Assembly (NCBI GenBank): GCA_950097015.1
Contig: CATNEN010000038.1
Location: forward strand, 1,550,001 to 1,614,000
Length of the DNA: 64,000 nucleotides
Reading direction: 5' to 3'
Origin: Macrostomum hystrix
Lineage: Eukaryota; Platyhelminthes; Macrostomidae
Shown piece after piece: positions 12,701-24,200 of the stretch. The notes below the pieces were generated by a model. The model ran no database searches and was not told the DNA's origin. It saw nothing but the letters and a program-made list of their open reading frames with translations. How positions within the stretch are numbered: the stretch's first letter is position 1; each line of letters starts with the position of its first letter. Position numbers and translations under genes: made by a program.

Positions 12701-15700
12701 CCACCTGTTCGTCACCGTTGTGCCCTGCGCCCAGCCTGTCGACGTTGAGTTCTCGAGTCACAGCGGCACCAGCGGTGTAAGCTCGCTGAGGCAAACCGTG
12801 CTCAACGATCATCTGCTCACCGGTGATAAGTGTGAGTACAATCGTTTAGTGCCTAAATTTAGAACTAGGCATAATTTTCAATTGCCTAAACACCTGTTAA
12901 TCTAATGGTTTCACCCCTTGTTTTCAGATGATTTAACAATTTTACAAGATGGTTTTACCATTAATCAGTTTATTTCAACTGTTCAACTCATGATTTCACC
13001 TGTCGAATAAGCATTTGTCTCAAGCCAGTGAGGTACCCAGCATGCCACATGCTGACTTTGTCCAGCTACCCGGCCAACCCGCAGACCCAGACAGCCAGCT
13101 GCACCGTGACCTCGCCAGCAGTCGCGGAGTGACCTACAAGCTGGCTACCCGCAATCTGCGCATCCTGAACCTTCGCCTGCGGACCTCGCCGAATCGGCTC
13201 AATCGATCCGCATCGTCTATTTGGACGACATTCAACGGCAGCGCCAAGGCGCAGATCCACCTGTCGACTCGCTACCCGGGCGTGGAGCTCGGATCCAGCC
13301 GCTACAATGTGCGAATCTGCGCCAGAAATCCAACGGAGCAGCCGGAACTGCTCAGCGTACAACTGCAGCCGCTCCTCAGCACCCCGCTGAGCATGCCTGA
13401 CCGGCAGCTGTGCATTGTCATCAACCGAGTCCGGCCATTGCCTGAGTACTGCTCAGCTCAAATTGGCCTCAGAAACCGGCTGCCGTATCCCAGACCGGAC
13501 CTGCTGGCTGGCACGTCAGCCCTGGGCCTGTCGGAGGCGGACGGCCAATTTGTGTACAAATGCGAGGACTATTCGGCAGACATCTGGCGCCGCTACCCGG
13601 TGCTGAATGTGTCCCGGCTGCTGCTGGCAGCTGATCCTGCGGTGCTGTTTGTCAATGTCTACCTGGTGGGACCGGGGACAGGTGAGTGCTTACAATTTGT
13701 CTCTTTCGTGCTAGACTCATTGATCTCGAATTCGCGGCGATGTCACAAGGCTTGGAAGGTTTGTCGTGCAATTCACACCCAAGGCCCAGTGAGACTGTAC
13801 ACTGCATGACGATGATAAAGTCCGCACAGATGTACACTCCTGGGTATGCTCAGTGAAAGTCAGGTTCTTGTTAAAGCTGCAGCTCAGATGGTCTGGGAAG
13901 AGCAGGTTTCGGTTGCTGGGCAACAGTAACGCATCAGAGCGCGCCCGCATTCGCAGACGGCCAGCCCGAAGTCACCACCTGGGAGACTGTGCGCTACTAC
14001 AGGCGCGATCCCGCTGAACCGCCTGGCTCCAAGCAGCCGCCGCAGCTCCCAGTGAGCTGCGGTCCCGACAGCCAGTTCCATGGCGAGGGCAGCGCCGAAC
14101 TGCTGAAAGTGGCGCCTGGCGTCTTCCGCGCCGACCTGACCGTCCAGCTGCCGCCTGGAGCATCGCTGCTGGTGCGGCCATCGCGCCTGGAGCTGCTGGG
14201 CTCGGCCTACAAAATCCGGCTGTCGCCATACAGCGGCCAGTCGGTGTCCTTCGAGCGCCTGGCCGAGGCGGGACAGCTGAGCTGCTCCGACTCTGTCTGG
14301 GCCTACGGTGGGGTGGCCTGCGAGCCGCGCCGACTGCACGCCTGCCTGCCCGGCGATGAGGAGGCCTGTCGCTACGACAGCGTGAGACTCAGCGTGCGCG
14401 TTGAGAACAAGCGCATCTTCGACTTGGTCGACGGCCGGCGCAGCGTTCGATTGCTGCAGTACCGCAAGAGAGGTGCGCTGACCGCTGAACTGATTCATTC
14501 ACTAAGCACAGGTGTTAATTGCATTGTCTTGCTGTCAGTCCACGTACATTGGATGAATGTTTTCTCAGATCGCAGATTTTCCGAGCCACGCAAGGTTCAG
14601 TGGCAGTTCATCCAGACGTCTGACGGCGGCCGACCGACTCCCGGCGCCATCGAGCCGCGCATCGGTCGAGTTCGCGACGTCATGCGCCTGTTGATGCACC
14701 TGACCTACCCGAGCCCCACCGACATCGATCGAAAACGACTTGCCAGGGCGGACGAGAGCGTCATTCCGAGGAATGAGCTGCCAGGCAATGTAAGAATCTC
14801 AACAGCAAGCTGACAGGCTGGCCATTGCTCAACTATAGATCCTGCATCATCTTCACCCCCATTCAGCTCCTGGAGGCTCACCGCAGAGACGCCACCATTC
14901 GACACTGTCACGTCGCCCTGGAGACCGCCTCGTTCAACGACTCGCGTCACCGCTTGATCCGGCAGTCAGCTGGCTGCTACCAGCGCCTGCTGGAGCTGCA
15001 CCTGAAGATCAACAAGCACTGCGCGCGCAGGGACAACCTGCTGGAGGTCTCGGTGGCTCTGCCGACAGCCCAGGGACCAACATTGAATCGCTACCTCTGC
15101 TTAGTCTACGAGGTGATGGTGCGGGAGCCACCGCTGACGAGCGAATTCAAGAACTCGGGTAGATTCATGCGCAGGCTAGCGAAGCTGCAGAGAAGAGCGG
15201 AGCGACAGGTGCGAACTCGCCTGCTCCAGAGCCTGTCCGCGTTTGAGTTGCCGACTGAGAAGAATCAGGGATTCCACAGGCCGGATGCGAGGGCGACTGC
15301 TGTGCGTGTTCTGTTTGTAACAGGGTCCATTCCTGTCTAACAGGATCCATTCCTGTCTAACAGGATCCATTCCTGTCTAACAGGATCCATTCCTGTCTTA
15401 CAGGATCCATTCCTGTCTAACAGCATCCATTCCTGTCTAACAGCATCCATTCCTGTCTAACAGGATCCATTCCTGTCTAACAGGATCCATTCCTGTCTAA
15501 CAGCATCCATTCCTGTCTAACAGGATCCATTCCTGTCTAACAGCATCCATTCCTGTCTAACAGGATCCATTCCTGTCTTACAGGATCCATTCCTGTCTAA
15601 CAGCATCCATTCCTGTCTAACAGCATCCATTCCTGTCTTACAGGATCCATTCCTGTCTAGCAGCATCCATTCCTGTCTAACAGGATCCATTCCTGTCTAA

Positions 15701-17141
15701 CAGGATCCATTCCTGTCTAACAGGATCCATTCTTGTCTTACAGGATCCATTCCTGTCTAACAGGATCCATTCCTGTCTAACAGGATCCATTCCTGTCTAA
15801 CAGGATCCATTCCTGTCTAACAGGATCCATTCCTGTCTTACAGCATCCATTCCTGTCTAACAGGATCCATTCCTGTCTAACAGGATCCATTCTTGTCTTA
15901 CAGGATCCATTCCTGTCTAGCAGCATCCATTCCTGTCTAACAGCATCCATTCCTGTCTAACAGGATCCATTCCTGTCTAACAGGATCCATTCCTGTCTTA
16001 CAGGATCCATTCCTGTCTTACAGCATCCATTCCTGTCTAACAGCATCCATTCCTGTCTTACAGGATCCATTCCTGTCTAACAGGATCCATTCCTGTCTAA
16101 CAGCATCCATTCCTGTCTAACAGGATCCATTCCTGTCTAACAGGATCCATTCCTGTCTAACAGCATCCATTCCTGTCTAACAGGATCCATTCCTGTCTAA
16201 CAGGATCCATTCCTGTCTAACAGGATCCATTCCTGTCTTACAGCATCCATTCCTGTCTAACAGGATCCATTCCTGTCTAACAGGATCCATTCTTGTCTTA
16301 CAGGATCCATTCCTGTCTAGCAGCATCCATTCCTGTCTAACAGGATCCATTCCTGTCTTACAGGATCCATTCCTGTCTAACAGGATCCATTCCTGTCTAA
16401 CAGGATCCATTCCTGTCTTACAGGATCCATTCCTGTCTAACAGCATCCATTCCTGTCTAACAGGATCCATTCCTGTCTAACAGGATCCATTCTTGTCTAA
16501 CAGCATCCATTCCTGTCTAACAGGATCCATTCCTGTCTAACAGGATCCATTCCTGTCTAACAGGATTCATTCCTGTCTAACAGGATCCATTCCTGTCTAA
16601 CAGGATCCATTCCTGTCTAACAGCATCCATTCCTGTCTAACAGGATCCATTCCTGTCTAACAGCATCCATTCCTGTCTAACAGGATCCATTCCTGTCTAA
16701 CATGTGACACTCATGTTTAACAGGTGAAATCCTTCACCCAATGTCAGGCTCGGATCCATTATGGTCTTTATCAGATTAATCAGATTAGAATGAGCAACCC
16801 AAACTCAAACTGATTTTCAGATCCGACGAACAAATCAGCGGCGCCACAGTCAACGCCGTCGCCGACACGCGAAGGCGAAGGTTGTAGGCTTCAAGATGCT
16901 CTATCGCCAGTGGAGCCTGGCAGGCGCTACGCCGCAGTTTCAGCCCCGAGTCAGCGTTCGCGACTGGGACTTCGCGGCGGTGCGCCGGCGCTACTTCGCC
17001 GTGTACGTCTACGCAGCGCCAGCTGGGCGAGGTGGCGAAGGCGGCTGGCGACCCAGCCGGTGGATGACCTCGCCGTCGTTGTTTGCCTTTCGGCTTGTGA
17101 CGCTGGATTATAAATGGCTTCAAAAATGTCGATTCAGTTGA
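8347..17141 (+). CDS. Gene 2: complete paralogue of gene 1, predicted secreted protein of 845 aa
   Basis: Exons: 8347-8543, 12656-12831, 13025-13681, 13957-14472, 14569-14789, 14867-15316, 16821-17141. Junction phases 2,1,1,1,0,0 all close (2538 nt). The first exon starts MTTATVYG with a hydrophobic stretch [16 protein letters not shown], a likely signal peptide; I see no later membrane span. Shared blocks with gene 1: [18 protein letters not shown] (exon 4), [37 protein letters not shown] (exon 6) and [11 protein letters not shown] (exon 7). The last three junctions shared with gene 1 have the same phases. Exon 2's acceptor (12655) and the exon 6 donor are the least certain; a GTGCGT at 15302 is an equally in-phase alternative to 15317. 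Family and function unknown. AATAAA lies at 17251, 110 bp after the stop. Confidence 0.8.
8574..9060 (+). repeat. Minisatellite, 32-bp unit, in gene 2 intron 1
   Basis: About 15 copies of a unit containing CATTATCCACCTGCTTCATC then ACAGTAATTGAC. It starts about 30 bp after the exon 1 donor. Each unit has a pyrimidine-rich run ending in CACAG or AGAG on the gene's sense strand. Confidence 0.95.
9120..9148. other. Perfect hairpin, 12-bp arms
   Basis: CTTAAGTAACAG and its exact reverse complement are separated by TAGAG. It lies 60 bp after the 32-bp-unit array in gene 2 intron 1. It has no T-run, so it is not a Pol III terminator. It may be a footprint of an excised element. Confidence 0.8.
9566..9808. 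repeat. GATA/GACA microsatellite
   Basis: About 60 tetranucleotides, mainly GATA with scattered GACA, in gene 2 intron 1. The minus-strand open frame across it is an artefact. Confidence 0.98.
10334..11012 (+). repeat. Minisatellite, 12-bp unit, in gene 2 intron 1
   Basis: Copies of TTCCATTGTAGT grade rightwards into TTCCATTGTGGT, with a 24-bp composite (TTCCAATTTAGT plus TTCCATTGTGGT) at 10780-10900. Because 12 is a multiple of three, long frames are open on the minus strand; these are not genes. Confidence 0.95.
11566..12604 (+). repeat. Minisatellite, 21-bp unit, in gene 2 intron 1
   Basis: About 49 copies of CTGTTAGACTCTAGGATAGAA, alternating with an ACACTAGGATAAAA variant. It ends about 50 bp before the exon 2 acceptor. 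Open frames of 344 codons (minus) and 146-165 codons (plus) come from the repeat. Confidence 0.95.
13735..13855 (+). mobile_element. SINE body fragment (second family) in gene 2 intron 3
   Basis: Blocks TTTGTCGTGCAATTCACACC, AGTGAGACTGTACACTGC, TGACGATGATAAAGT and AGATGTACACTCC match the SINE at 3685-4035 in the same order. The tRNA-like head is absent. Confidence 0.65.
15322..16700 (+). repeat. Minisatellite, 20-bp unit, filling gene 2 intron 6
   Basis: About 69 copies of CAGGATCCATTCCTGTCTAA, with CAGC and CTTACAG variants. It begins within a few bases of the exon 6 donor and occupies almost the entire 15317-16820 intron. The sense strand of each unit holds CTAAC (branch-point-like), a short pyrimidine run and CAG. 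Confidence 0.97.
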
Positions 17142-17250
17142 AAAGTCCAGCTTTGTAACTTCAGTTGTAGGCCAATAATGCTCATGACGCTGCCAGTACG
17201 AGTATAAGCAAGGTAGGCATAAGGGTGTTACACTAGGTATTATTATATAG

Positions 17251-17256
17251 AATAAA
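17251..17256 (+). promoter_or_regulatory. Poly(A) signal of gene 2
   Basis: AATAAA, 110 bp after the stop codon. It is the first such hexamer downstream. Confidence 0.55.
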
Positions 17257-17271
17257 CTGTTAGACAAATCA

Positions 17272-17640
17272 AGGGGGCGAGTGGGTCAGCGGCTAACGTC
17301 GCTGCATCGCACTCCAAAGGACGCTAGTTCGATTCACCCTTCAAGTCACGATTAATTTCGGGACTTGTTGGGGGGTTTGGACAGTAGCGACCGGCGGAGG
17401 TGCACCATATTTCGTGCAATCAAAGCTTAAAATAATAGCTTCGCTCCTACCTTTCTGTGTGCCTGTTCTGCGTTGTGTGAGTTGTGTGCGTTGGCGCTGG
17501 GGCGTGAGACCTTGCGGGGGGTGGCTGGAGGGCGGGTGTACACCGCCGCGCCCTTTCTGGACTTCCGTCAGCGCGATTGGATAAGTGTACACTCATAACC
17601 CAGCCCCCCCCTGAGGACTGATTTCTTATCAGCCTTCCGC
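17272..17640 (+). mobile_element. tRNA-derived SINE head with SINE-like body
   Basis: GAGTGGGTCAGCGGCTAACG (box-A-like) and CTAGTTCGATTCACCC (box B) form a tRNA-like head at 17275-17345. Downstream, 17535-17600 has two TGTACAC motifs spaced as in the 3685-4035 SINE but on the opposite strand. The region may be two nested or inverted copies. Confidence 0.5.
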
Positions 17641-17644
17641 CCCG

Positions 17645-18600
17645 GCTTGATCTGCTATGTGCGTGTGGGGCTGGGGTGGGGGACACTGCTGCCTATTCTG
17701 GGTGCCTCCTGTCCTCCCCGCCTGGTCTGTGCTGCTGTGTGTGGTGCCTGCTCAGGGGAGGCGGCGCGATGGGCGCAAAAGCGCCTAGTTCGCCGGTCTG
17801 GGGGCGTGCCGCTCCGTCGCTTGTGCGACAAGTGCCCCGGGCCCCCTGCAAATAGATAGATAGAGAGAGTTAGACAAATCACGAGAAATCTGTTTTTCGC
17901 GAAAGCATTATTCACGCTTGTAAATGAGAATTATATCTGCAGTATATTTGTTTTCGGAAGGCGTGTTTATCATAGAGTACCCCAGAAGTTTCCGTTAATA
18001 TTTGTTATATTTAAACTATTTGTCCGTTTTTCGCAAGATTTTCATTCCATAGATTGTCGCTAAGCATAGGAAATGTTTAACTTGTTGATTTGATTCACCC
18101 ATCGGCATGATTTCGCATTCACTGCCGTATTAGTTTATAGTCATTATGCAATCTATAATTAAAAATCTATTTTTATAGCTTTTCAAAATTCGCTGATCGT
18201 TCGCCTGGTGAATAACAATGGCCCATATTCCAATGCCGTTGTTCACGCATCTTACAATAGCTGCCTACTGTTCACCGCATCAAGCATTTAGTTTATTTTT
18301 TCAAAGCTACATTCAAGTCGTCGATTATTTTATTTTACCATTATATTGTCATGAAAAATGACGCGAACTTTTTTCAGTTAACTACACTACCTGAGCGGAA
18401 AGTTCATAAATTGATTCAATAAAAATCGCTATCTTCTCAAAAACTTTAAGTCTAAATATACAGATTATTGCAATAAAGTACAAGTCCAAATGTACTTCTT
18501 ATACGAGCGTACAGTTGTATGACAACTTTCTGCTGAATTTTGAATAAAATGTTTGTTTAACTGTCTGATTTGCGGCTGCTTGTCATGCTGTTGATGTCAT
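17645..18600. other. Spacer with no recognised feature
   Basis: A GC-rich start (17645-17850) is followed by AT-rich sequence. I see no exon with both splice signals and no repeat array. Confidence 0.6.
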
Positions 18601-18607
18601 GCAGCAT

Positions 18608-19357
18608 GTTGCGATTCCAGCTGCATCTTCTGATACGATTCCAGCTGCATCTCCTGATACGATTCCAGCTGCATCTTCTGATACGATTCCAGCTGCATCT
18701 TCTGATACGATTCCAGCTGCATCTTCTGATACGATTCCAGCTGCATCTTCTGATACGATTCCAGCTAAATCATCTGATACGATTCCAGCTGCATCTCCTG
18801 GTGCGATTCCAGCGGCATCATCTGATACGATTCCAGCTAAATCATCTGATACGATTCCAGCTGCATCTCCTGGTGCGATTCCAGCTGCATCATCTGATAC
18901 GATTCCAGCTGCATCTTCTGATACGATTCCAGCTGCATCTTCTGATACGATTCCAGCTGCATCTTCTGATACGATTCCAGCTGCATCTTCTGATACGATT
19001 CCAGCTGCATCTTCTGATACGATTCCAGCTGCATCTTCTGATACGATTCCAGCTGCATCTTCTGATACGATTCCAGCTGCATCTTCTGATACGATTCCAG
19101 CTGCATCTTCTGATACGATTCCAGCTGCATCTTCTGATACGATTCCAGCTGCATCTTCTGATACGATTCCAGCTGCATCTTCTGATACGATTCCAGCTGC
19201 ATCTTCTGATACGATTCCAGCTGCATCTTCTGATACGATTCCAGCTAAATCATCTGATACGATTCCAGCTGCATCTTCTGATACGATTCCAGCTAAATCA
19301 TCTGATACGATTCCAGCTGCATCTCCTGGTGCGATTCCAGCGGCATCATCTGATACT
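18608..19357. repeat. Minisatellite, 24-bp unit, array A
   Basis: About 31 copies of GATTCCAGCTGCATCTTCTG plus ATAC, with TAAATC and CCTGGTGC variants in mirrored positions near both ends (18770-18890 and 19240-19340). Intergenic. Long frames on both strands are repeat artefacts. Confidence 0.97.
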
Positions 19358-19379
19358 ATTATTATTATTATTATTATTG
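19357..19379. repeat. ATT microsatellite at the edge of array A
   Basis: Seven ATT triplets directly follow the last 24-bp unit. Confidence 0.9.
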
Positions 19380-19990
19380 AGGTGCGCACGCCGATTAGGT
19401 GCTGATTTTTTTTGTTTATTTTATGTTTGAGGTTAAACAAATCGATTTTTTAAAGAGAAGGCGATAGGAAAACAGTAGCATGCGTAATTTTAGGTTAATA
19501 GAATATTTTGAAAAAAAACAAATTTTTGAAATAAACAAAGGCATTAAAACAAAAAATGAAATATTGAAATTTAAAGAGAAAATTAAAACTGACCGAAAGG
19601 AGAATAGCTATTGTGTTTTCGCATTCTAACTATGGGCCTCAGGGCAGTGGCTTTTTATCTTGCTTTAATTATGCTTTCTATGAAGTCCACAAAACTTTCT
19701 GTTAATTCTGTGCTTTCCTGTGTCATTAAATACACAATTTTGTCATCAGCTGTTTGGCTTTCGAAATTTCGAACAGTTACTTGCTACTTTCTCTATAAAT
19801 TTATTTCTAACTGGAACATAAACGGACCAATCGCATCTAAAGAGAATTGAGTTTCGTTCTCTACCTCGACTCTACGTTTTGGACAAGTTCTGCTTTCATA
19901 GGCGATTTTCGGTCTTACAGTGCGCAATGTCTCACAGGCCAGTTTGTGGTTTCCTAGACGAAATCGGGACATTGTGCGCCTTTGTTCTGG

Positions 19991-20470
19991 GTGATACGAT
20001 TCCAGCTGCATCATCTGATACGATTCCAGCTGAATCATCTGATACGATTCCAGCTGCATCTTCTGATACGATTCCAGCTGAATCATCTGATACGATTCCA
20101 GCTGCATCTTCTGATACGATTCCAGCTGAATCATCTGATACGATTCTAGCTGCATCTTCTGATACGATTCCAGCTGCATCATCTGATACGATTCCAGCTG
20201 AATCATCTGATACGATTCCAGCTGAATCATCTGATACGATTCCAGCTGCATCATCTGATACGATTCCAGCTGCATCATCTGATACGATTCCAGCTGCATC
20301 TTCTGATACGATTCCAGCTGCATCTTCTGATACGATTCCAGCTTAATCTTCTGATACGATTCCAGCTTCATCATCTGATACGATTCTAGCTTTATCATCT
20401 GATACGATTCCAGCTGTATCTTCTGATACGATTCTATCTGCATCTCCTGCTGCGATTCCAGCTGTATTAT
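19991..20470. repeat. Minisatellite, 24-bp unit, array B
   Basis: About 20 copies of the same GATTCCAGCTGCATC unit as array A, in the same orientation, after a unique 610-bp spacer. GAATCATC variants alternate with CATCTTC units, and the last units are diverged. Confidence 0.97.
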
Positions 20471-21234
20471 CTAATGCAATTCAAGCTTCGATTGTAATTG
20501 AGTGCTTCTGTAATGACTAGATGTATTTACTTATTACAAATTATGAACCAGTGGTATGGTTGTGGTGTTGCAGTTAAGGAACTAAATGCCAATTCTAATT
20601 CTCTAATATCTCCTAATTTATTTCACGGGCAGCACGAAGTCCAAACGAATTATTTTCATAGAACTATAACTGTTCTACTTACTCAATTTCGGTTTTATTA
20701 TTGAATGCAGAATTAATTCATTAAAAGAAACGTAGGCTTATAATAAGAGGACAATAGCGCCGAGCACAAAAAACCAATCAGTTAAAAATTTGCGCCGAAT
20801 TCAACAGGTACAGTTAATTAGTAACGATCTGCACTCAGGAGACTGTTTAAATAGAACTTACGACAGTTGATTAAAAATTATGTCCGAGACAGAGCAGCGT
20901 ACAGATGACGGCAATGAGTCGGGCTTGCAATGCACTATATTGAACTAATTATGGAGCTATAACTACTTGATGATGTAACTTGGGAAGCCTATTAAGGCGA
21001 TTAACAAGTGTCACCTAGCCTGGGCCAAACGTATCTGCTGGGTGGTGCTGCCAAAAATGACATATGTGACAAACCGGAGTGACAACATGCATGCAGAACT
21101 TTCATTTGTATTATTCAAATTTATGAACGAGTAAAAATAAAACAAAATAACTAATGAGCTTTCGCTCGGGTAATTATTTTGCACAAAGCAATGCGATTAA
21201 GGTAACGAAGGTTACCTACAATCTACCTCAGTCT

Positions 21235-24200
21235 CTAGAAATCCTCAATGGCGTCTAGGTCATTGTAATTGATCAGCTTGCGGCCACCCGGTGCCATCAT
21301 TGGGCGAATCGGTCGACCTTCGCCAGGCGGCCCCGGCGGTCCGCCGCGGAAGCCACCGCGTGGAGGTCCGCCACCGCCGAACCGATCATTGAAGTAGCCA
21401 CCGCGGCCGCCGCCAAAGTCGCGCTGTTGGTAGCCTCCGCCACCTCCGCCGTAGAAATCTGGTCTTCGGCCGCCGCCCTGATCGTAGCGAGGCGCGTAGC
21501 CGCCGCCGTATTCGTAGTCTCGGCCACCGCGAAAAGCGCCGCCTCCTCCGCCCTGCATTCGGCCGCCGCCGCCCATCTGCTGTTGCATATAGTGCTGCTG
21601 CTGCTGTTGCTGCTGCTGCTGAATCTGCTGGTGACTGTGATGAGCAGGATCGGCCACATGCGGCCGCTTCGGATCCCGGATGTAGTTGTTGAAGTATTGC
21701 ACCTCCTTTTTGACATCGTCAACATTCGTCTGGTACTTGTTGAAGATGTGCTTGCGAATAAACTCCGGGCCTTTAAACTTCTTGCCGGAGAGGGGGCACA
21801 GCCACTGGAAGGAGGGAATGAAACGGTACGGTCGAGTGGTAAGCTGATGCTTTTATATTATGCTAAAATCAAGCATTATCAACTGATAAATAACTCAGAA
21901 TCGGTGGTGGTTAAAAAGCGTCTAAAACACTGGAGGGTTATTACGAGTACCTTATCCTGGCCTAGCTCCTTAGTGTTGTCCTGAATAAACTTCTCAACGG
22001 CTGCCTCTTCGTCGCGCAGGCCCAACTTCTTGGCATCGTCGGCCGCAATGGGACTAACAAACTGCGTCAATGATTGCACTTTAGATTCGAATTCGCGCAT
22101 GTAGTTGTCAACCTCGCGCTGCAGGATGGGTTTGTCCGGCATGGTGACAGCGCCCCTCGCGTGCATGATGCCGCAGCGGTGCGGCATGTCGTCCTCGCTG
22201 GGGTACTCGGTGGCCGAGTAGAAGTCAACGCTGTGCACGGCGCGCAGGTAAAGAATGAGGCGGTCCAGCTTGGCCTGCAGGGCCGGTTCGATCTCGATTT
22301 TCACCTCGGTGTCGCCGCCTGACTGCGATTCCAAGGCTACGCCACCTGGAGGGCGTGGTGAAGGATGAATAGCCAACGTGAATAATAATATGATGATGGG
22401 ATTGCGTAACAATGCACGAGTTCAATCAACAATTGCACTGACCTCACAGGACAAAGTTGATGACTTACCCAATGACTGGAGTAAATGACTAACCCAATGA
22501 CTGGAGTGAATGACTTACCCAATGACTGGAGTGAATGACTTACCCAATGACTGGAGTGAATGACTTACCCAATGACTGGAGTGAATGACTTACCCAATGA
22601 CTGGAGTAAATGACTAACCCAATGACTGGAGTAAATGACTTACCCAATGACTGGAGTGAATGACTTACCCAATGACTGGAGTGAATGACTTACCCAATGA
22701 CTGGAGTAAATGACTAACCCAATGACTGGAGTGAATGACTTACCCAATAAATGGAGTGAATGACTTACCCAATAAATGGAGTGAATGACTTACCAAATAA
22801 ATGGAGTGAATGACTTACCCAATGACTGGACTGAATGACTAACCCAATGACTGGAGTAAATGACTAACCCAATGACTGGAGTGAATGACTAACCCAATGA
22901 CAGGAGTGAATGAGTCAATGACTAACCTAACAACTAAAAATAACAAGCTATAGCAACGAAACCAACATACCTAGTAAAGCCTCCTCTTCATAGCTGCCCT
23001 CGTCGACGATGAATTCGGCTAGATTTTTCAGCAGCGGATTGGTACTGGCGGAGGCGCCAAGCACTGGACAATTGACGCCAGCAGTGGAGGTGACCAGATC
23101 GGCAGGCAGCTGCGGCGCAGACATGGCTGACGATTTATTTGTCACCTCCGAGCCATTTGAACTGACATGCAGGCTCTGCTTGGCGTCAAGCTGTTGAACA
23201 ATCCTAGCCGCTAGGCGAATGTCCTGACGCATGACGGTGCGATGGTTAGCCACAGTCATGATTGGCCTCACTCGCATGGACAATTCGCGATTCACAATGG
23301 CGCCAAGGTCGCAATCCTTCAGGCTGGGATGTGTTTGAAGGGGGGTTGGAATTATTTAGAAGCCAGTAGATGATAATTAATAATAGGGTCAGATGTATAG
23401 CCGACAACACAGCTCCAATAATTGCGCGGCGCATATGAAAGCTGCGTACTTATGTCCAGTCCATGGACTAAGGGGACGCCACACCCACTCTAAACTACCG
23501 CAGCTGATTGCTCATTTAACAGCTGGGTAACTGACCCAGCAATGCAGAGTGAAGTGTCTTGCTAAAGGACACAAGTTGTTCTAGAAGAGTCAAAATCGAA
23601 CACTAAACAAGTCTAACACTAAATAATGCTCACCGAATGTTGTTGAGATTCCAGCAGATCTCTTTAATATTGACGTCGTGCTGAAATGTGATCCAACCGC
23701 GCCTGAAGAATTTTCGCTCAGCTAGCGGATCCTGTAGCGCCAGGCGCATGAATCCAGGATAGGCTTTGCACAGTTTCTCAACCTCTGAGCGGGTGATGCT
23801 GGGGTGCAGATTGCGCAGGAAGATGGACTGAGTGCGGTGCAGCGGACGTGGTCGCCGTGGCAGCCGGAGCTCGCCCAACTCGTCCTTCTGACTGGACTCC
23901 TTGTCTGCCTCTTTCTGCTGCTGCTTTGGCTCAGTGGTGGACGCATCGGCCGGACCAGTGGCGGCGGCTTTCGGCTCTTCAACACCATCGGCCTTCTTGT
24001 CAGGGACATCATTCAAATCGTCCACAATAGGCTTTTTATCGGCGTCGCTGCCGGCAGCTCCATCAATCTCCTGTTTAATGTCAACGTCGGCCTTAACGGA
24101 GTTTCCGTCAGCAGAAGCGGCGGCATAGCCTTCAACACTAACTGGCAGGTCGACATCGGCTGCGTGCTGGTCTTTGTCCGCCGAATTTGGGTCTTTGTTT

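Noticed and set aside
10352-12905. Repetitive frames over the 12-bp and 21-bp arrays
   Set aside because: They are intronic to gene 2. Only the last 176 nt (12656-12831) read as a real exon.
15317-16700. CRISPR-like regular repeats
   Set aside because: The units are directly tandem with no unique spacers, and the genome is eukaryotic. The same applies to every other array here.
17272-17350. tRNA gene
   Set aside because: Boxes A and B are present but no full cloverleaf or terminator is visible, and the sequence runs into a SINE-like body. The same holds for the heads at 3700, 60250 and 62850.
18570-20443. Frames of 216-286 codons over the 24-bp arrays
   Set aside because: Repeat artefacts on both strands; no non-repetitive domain.
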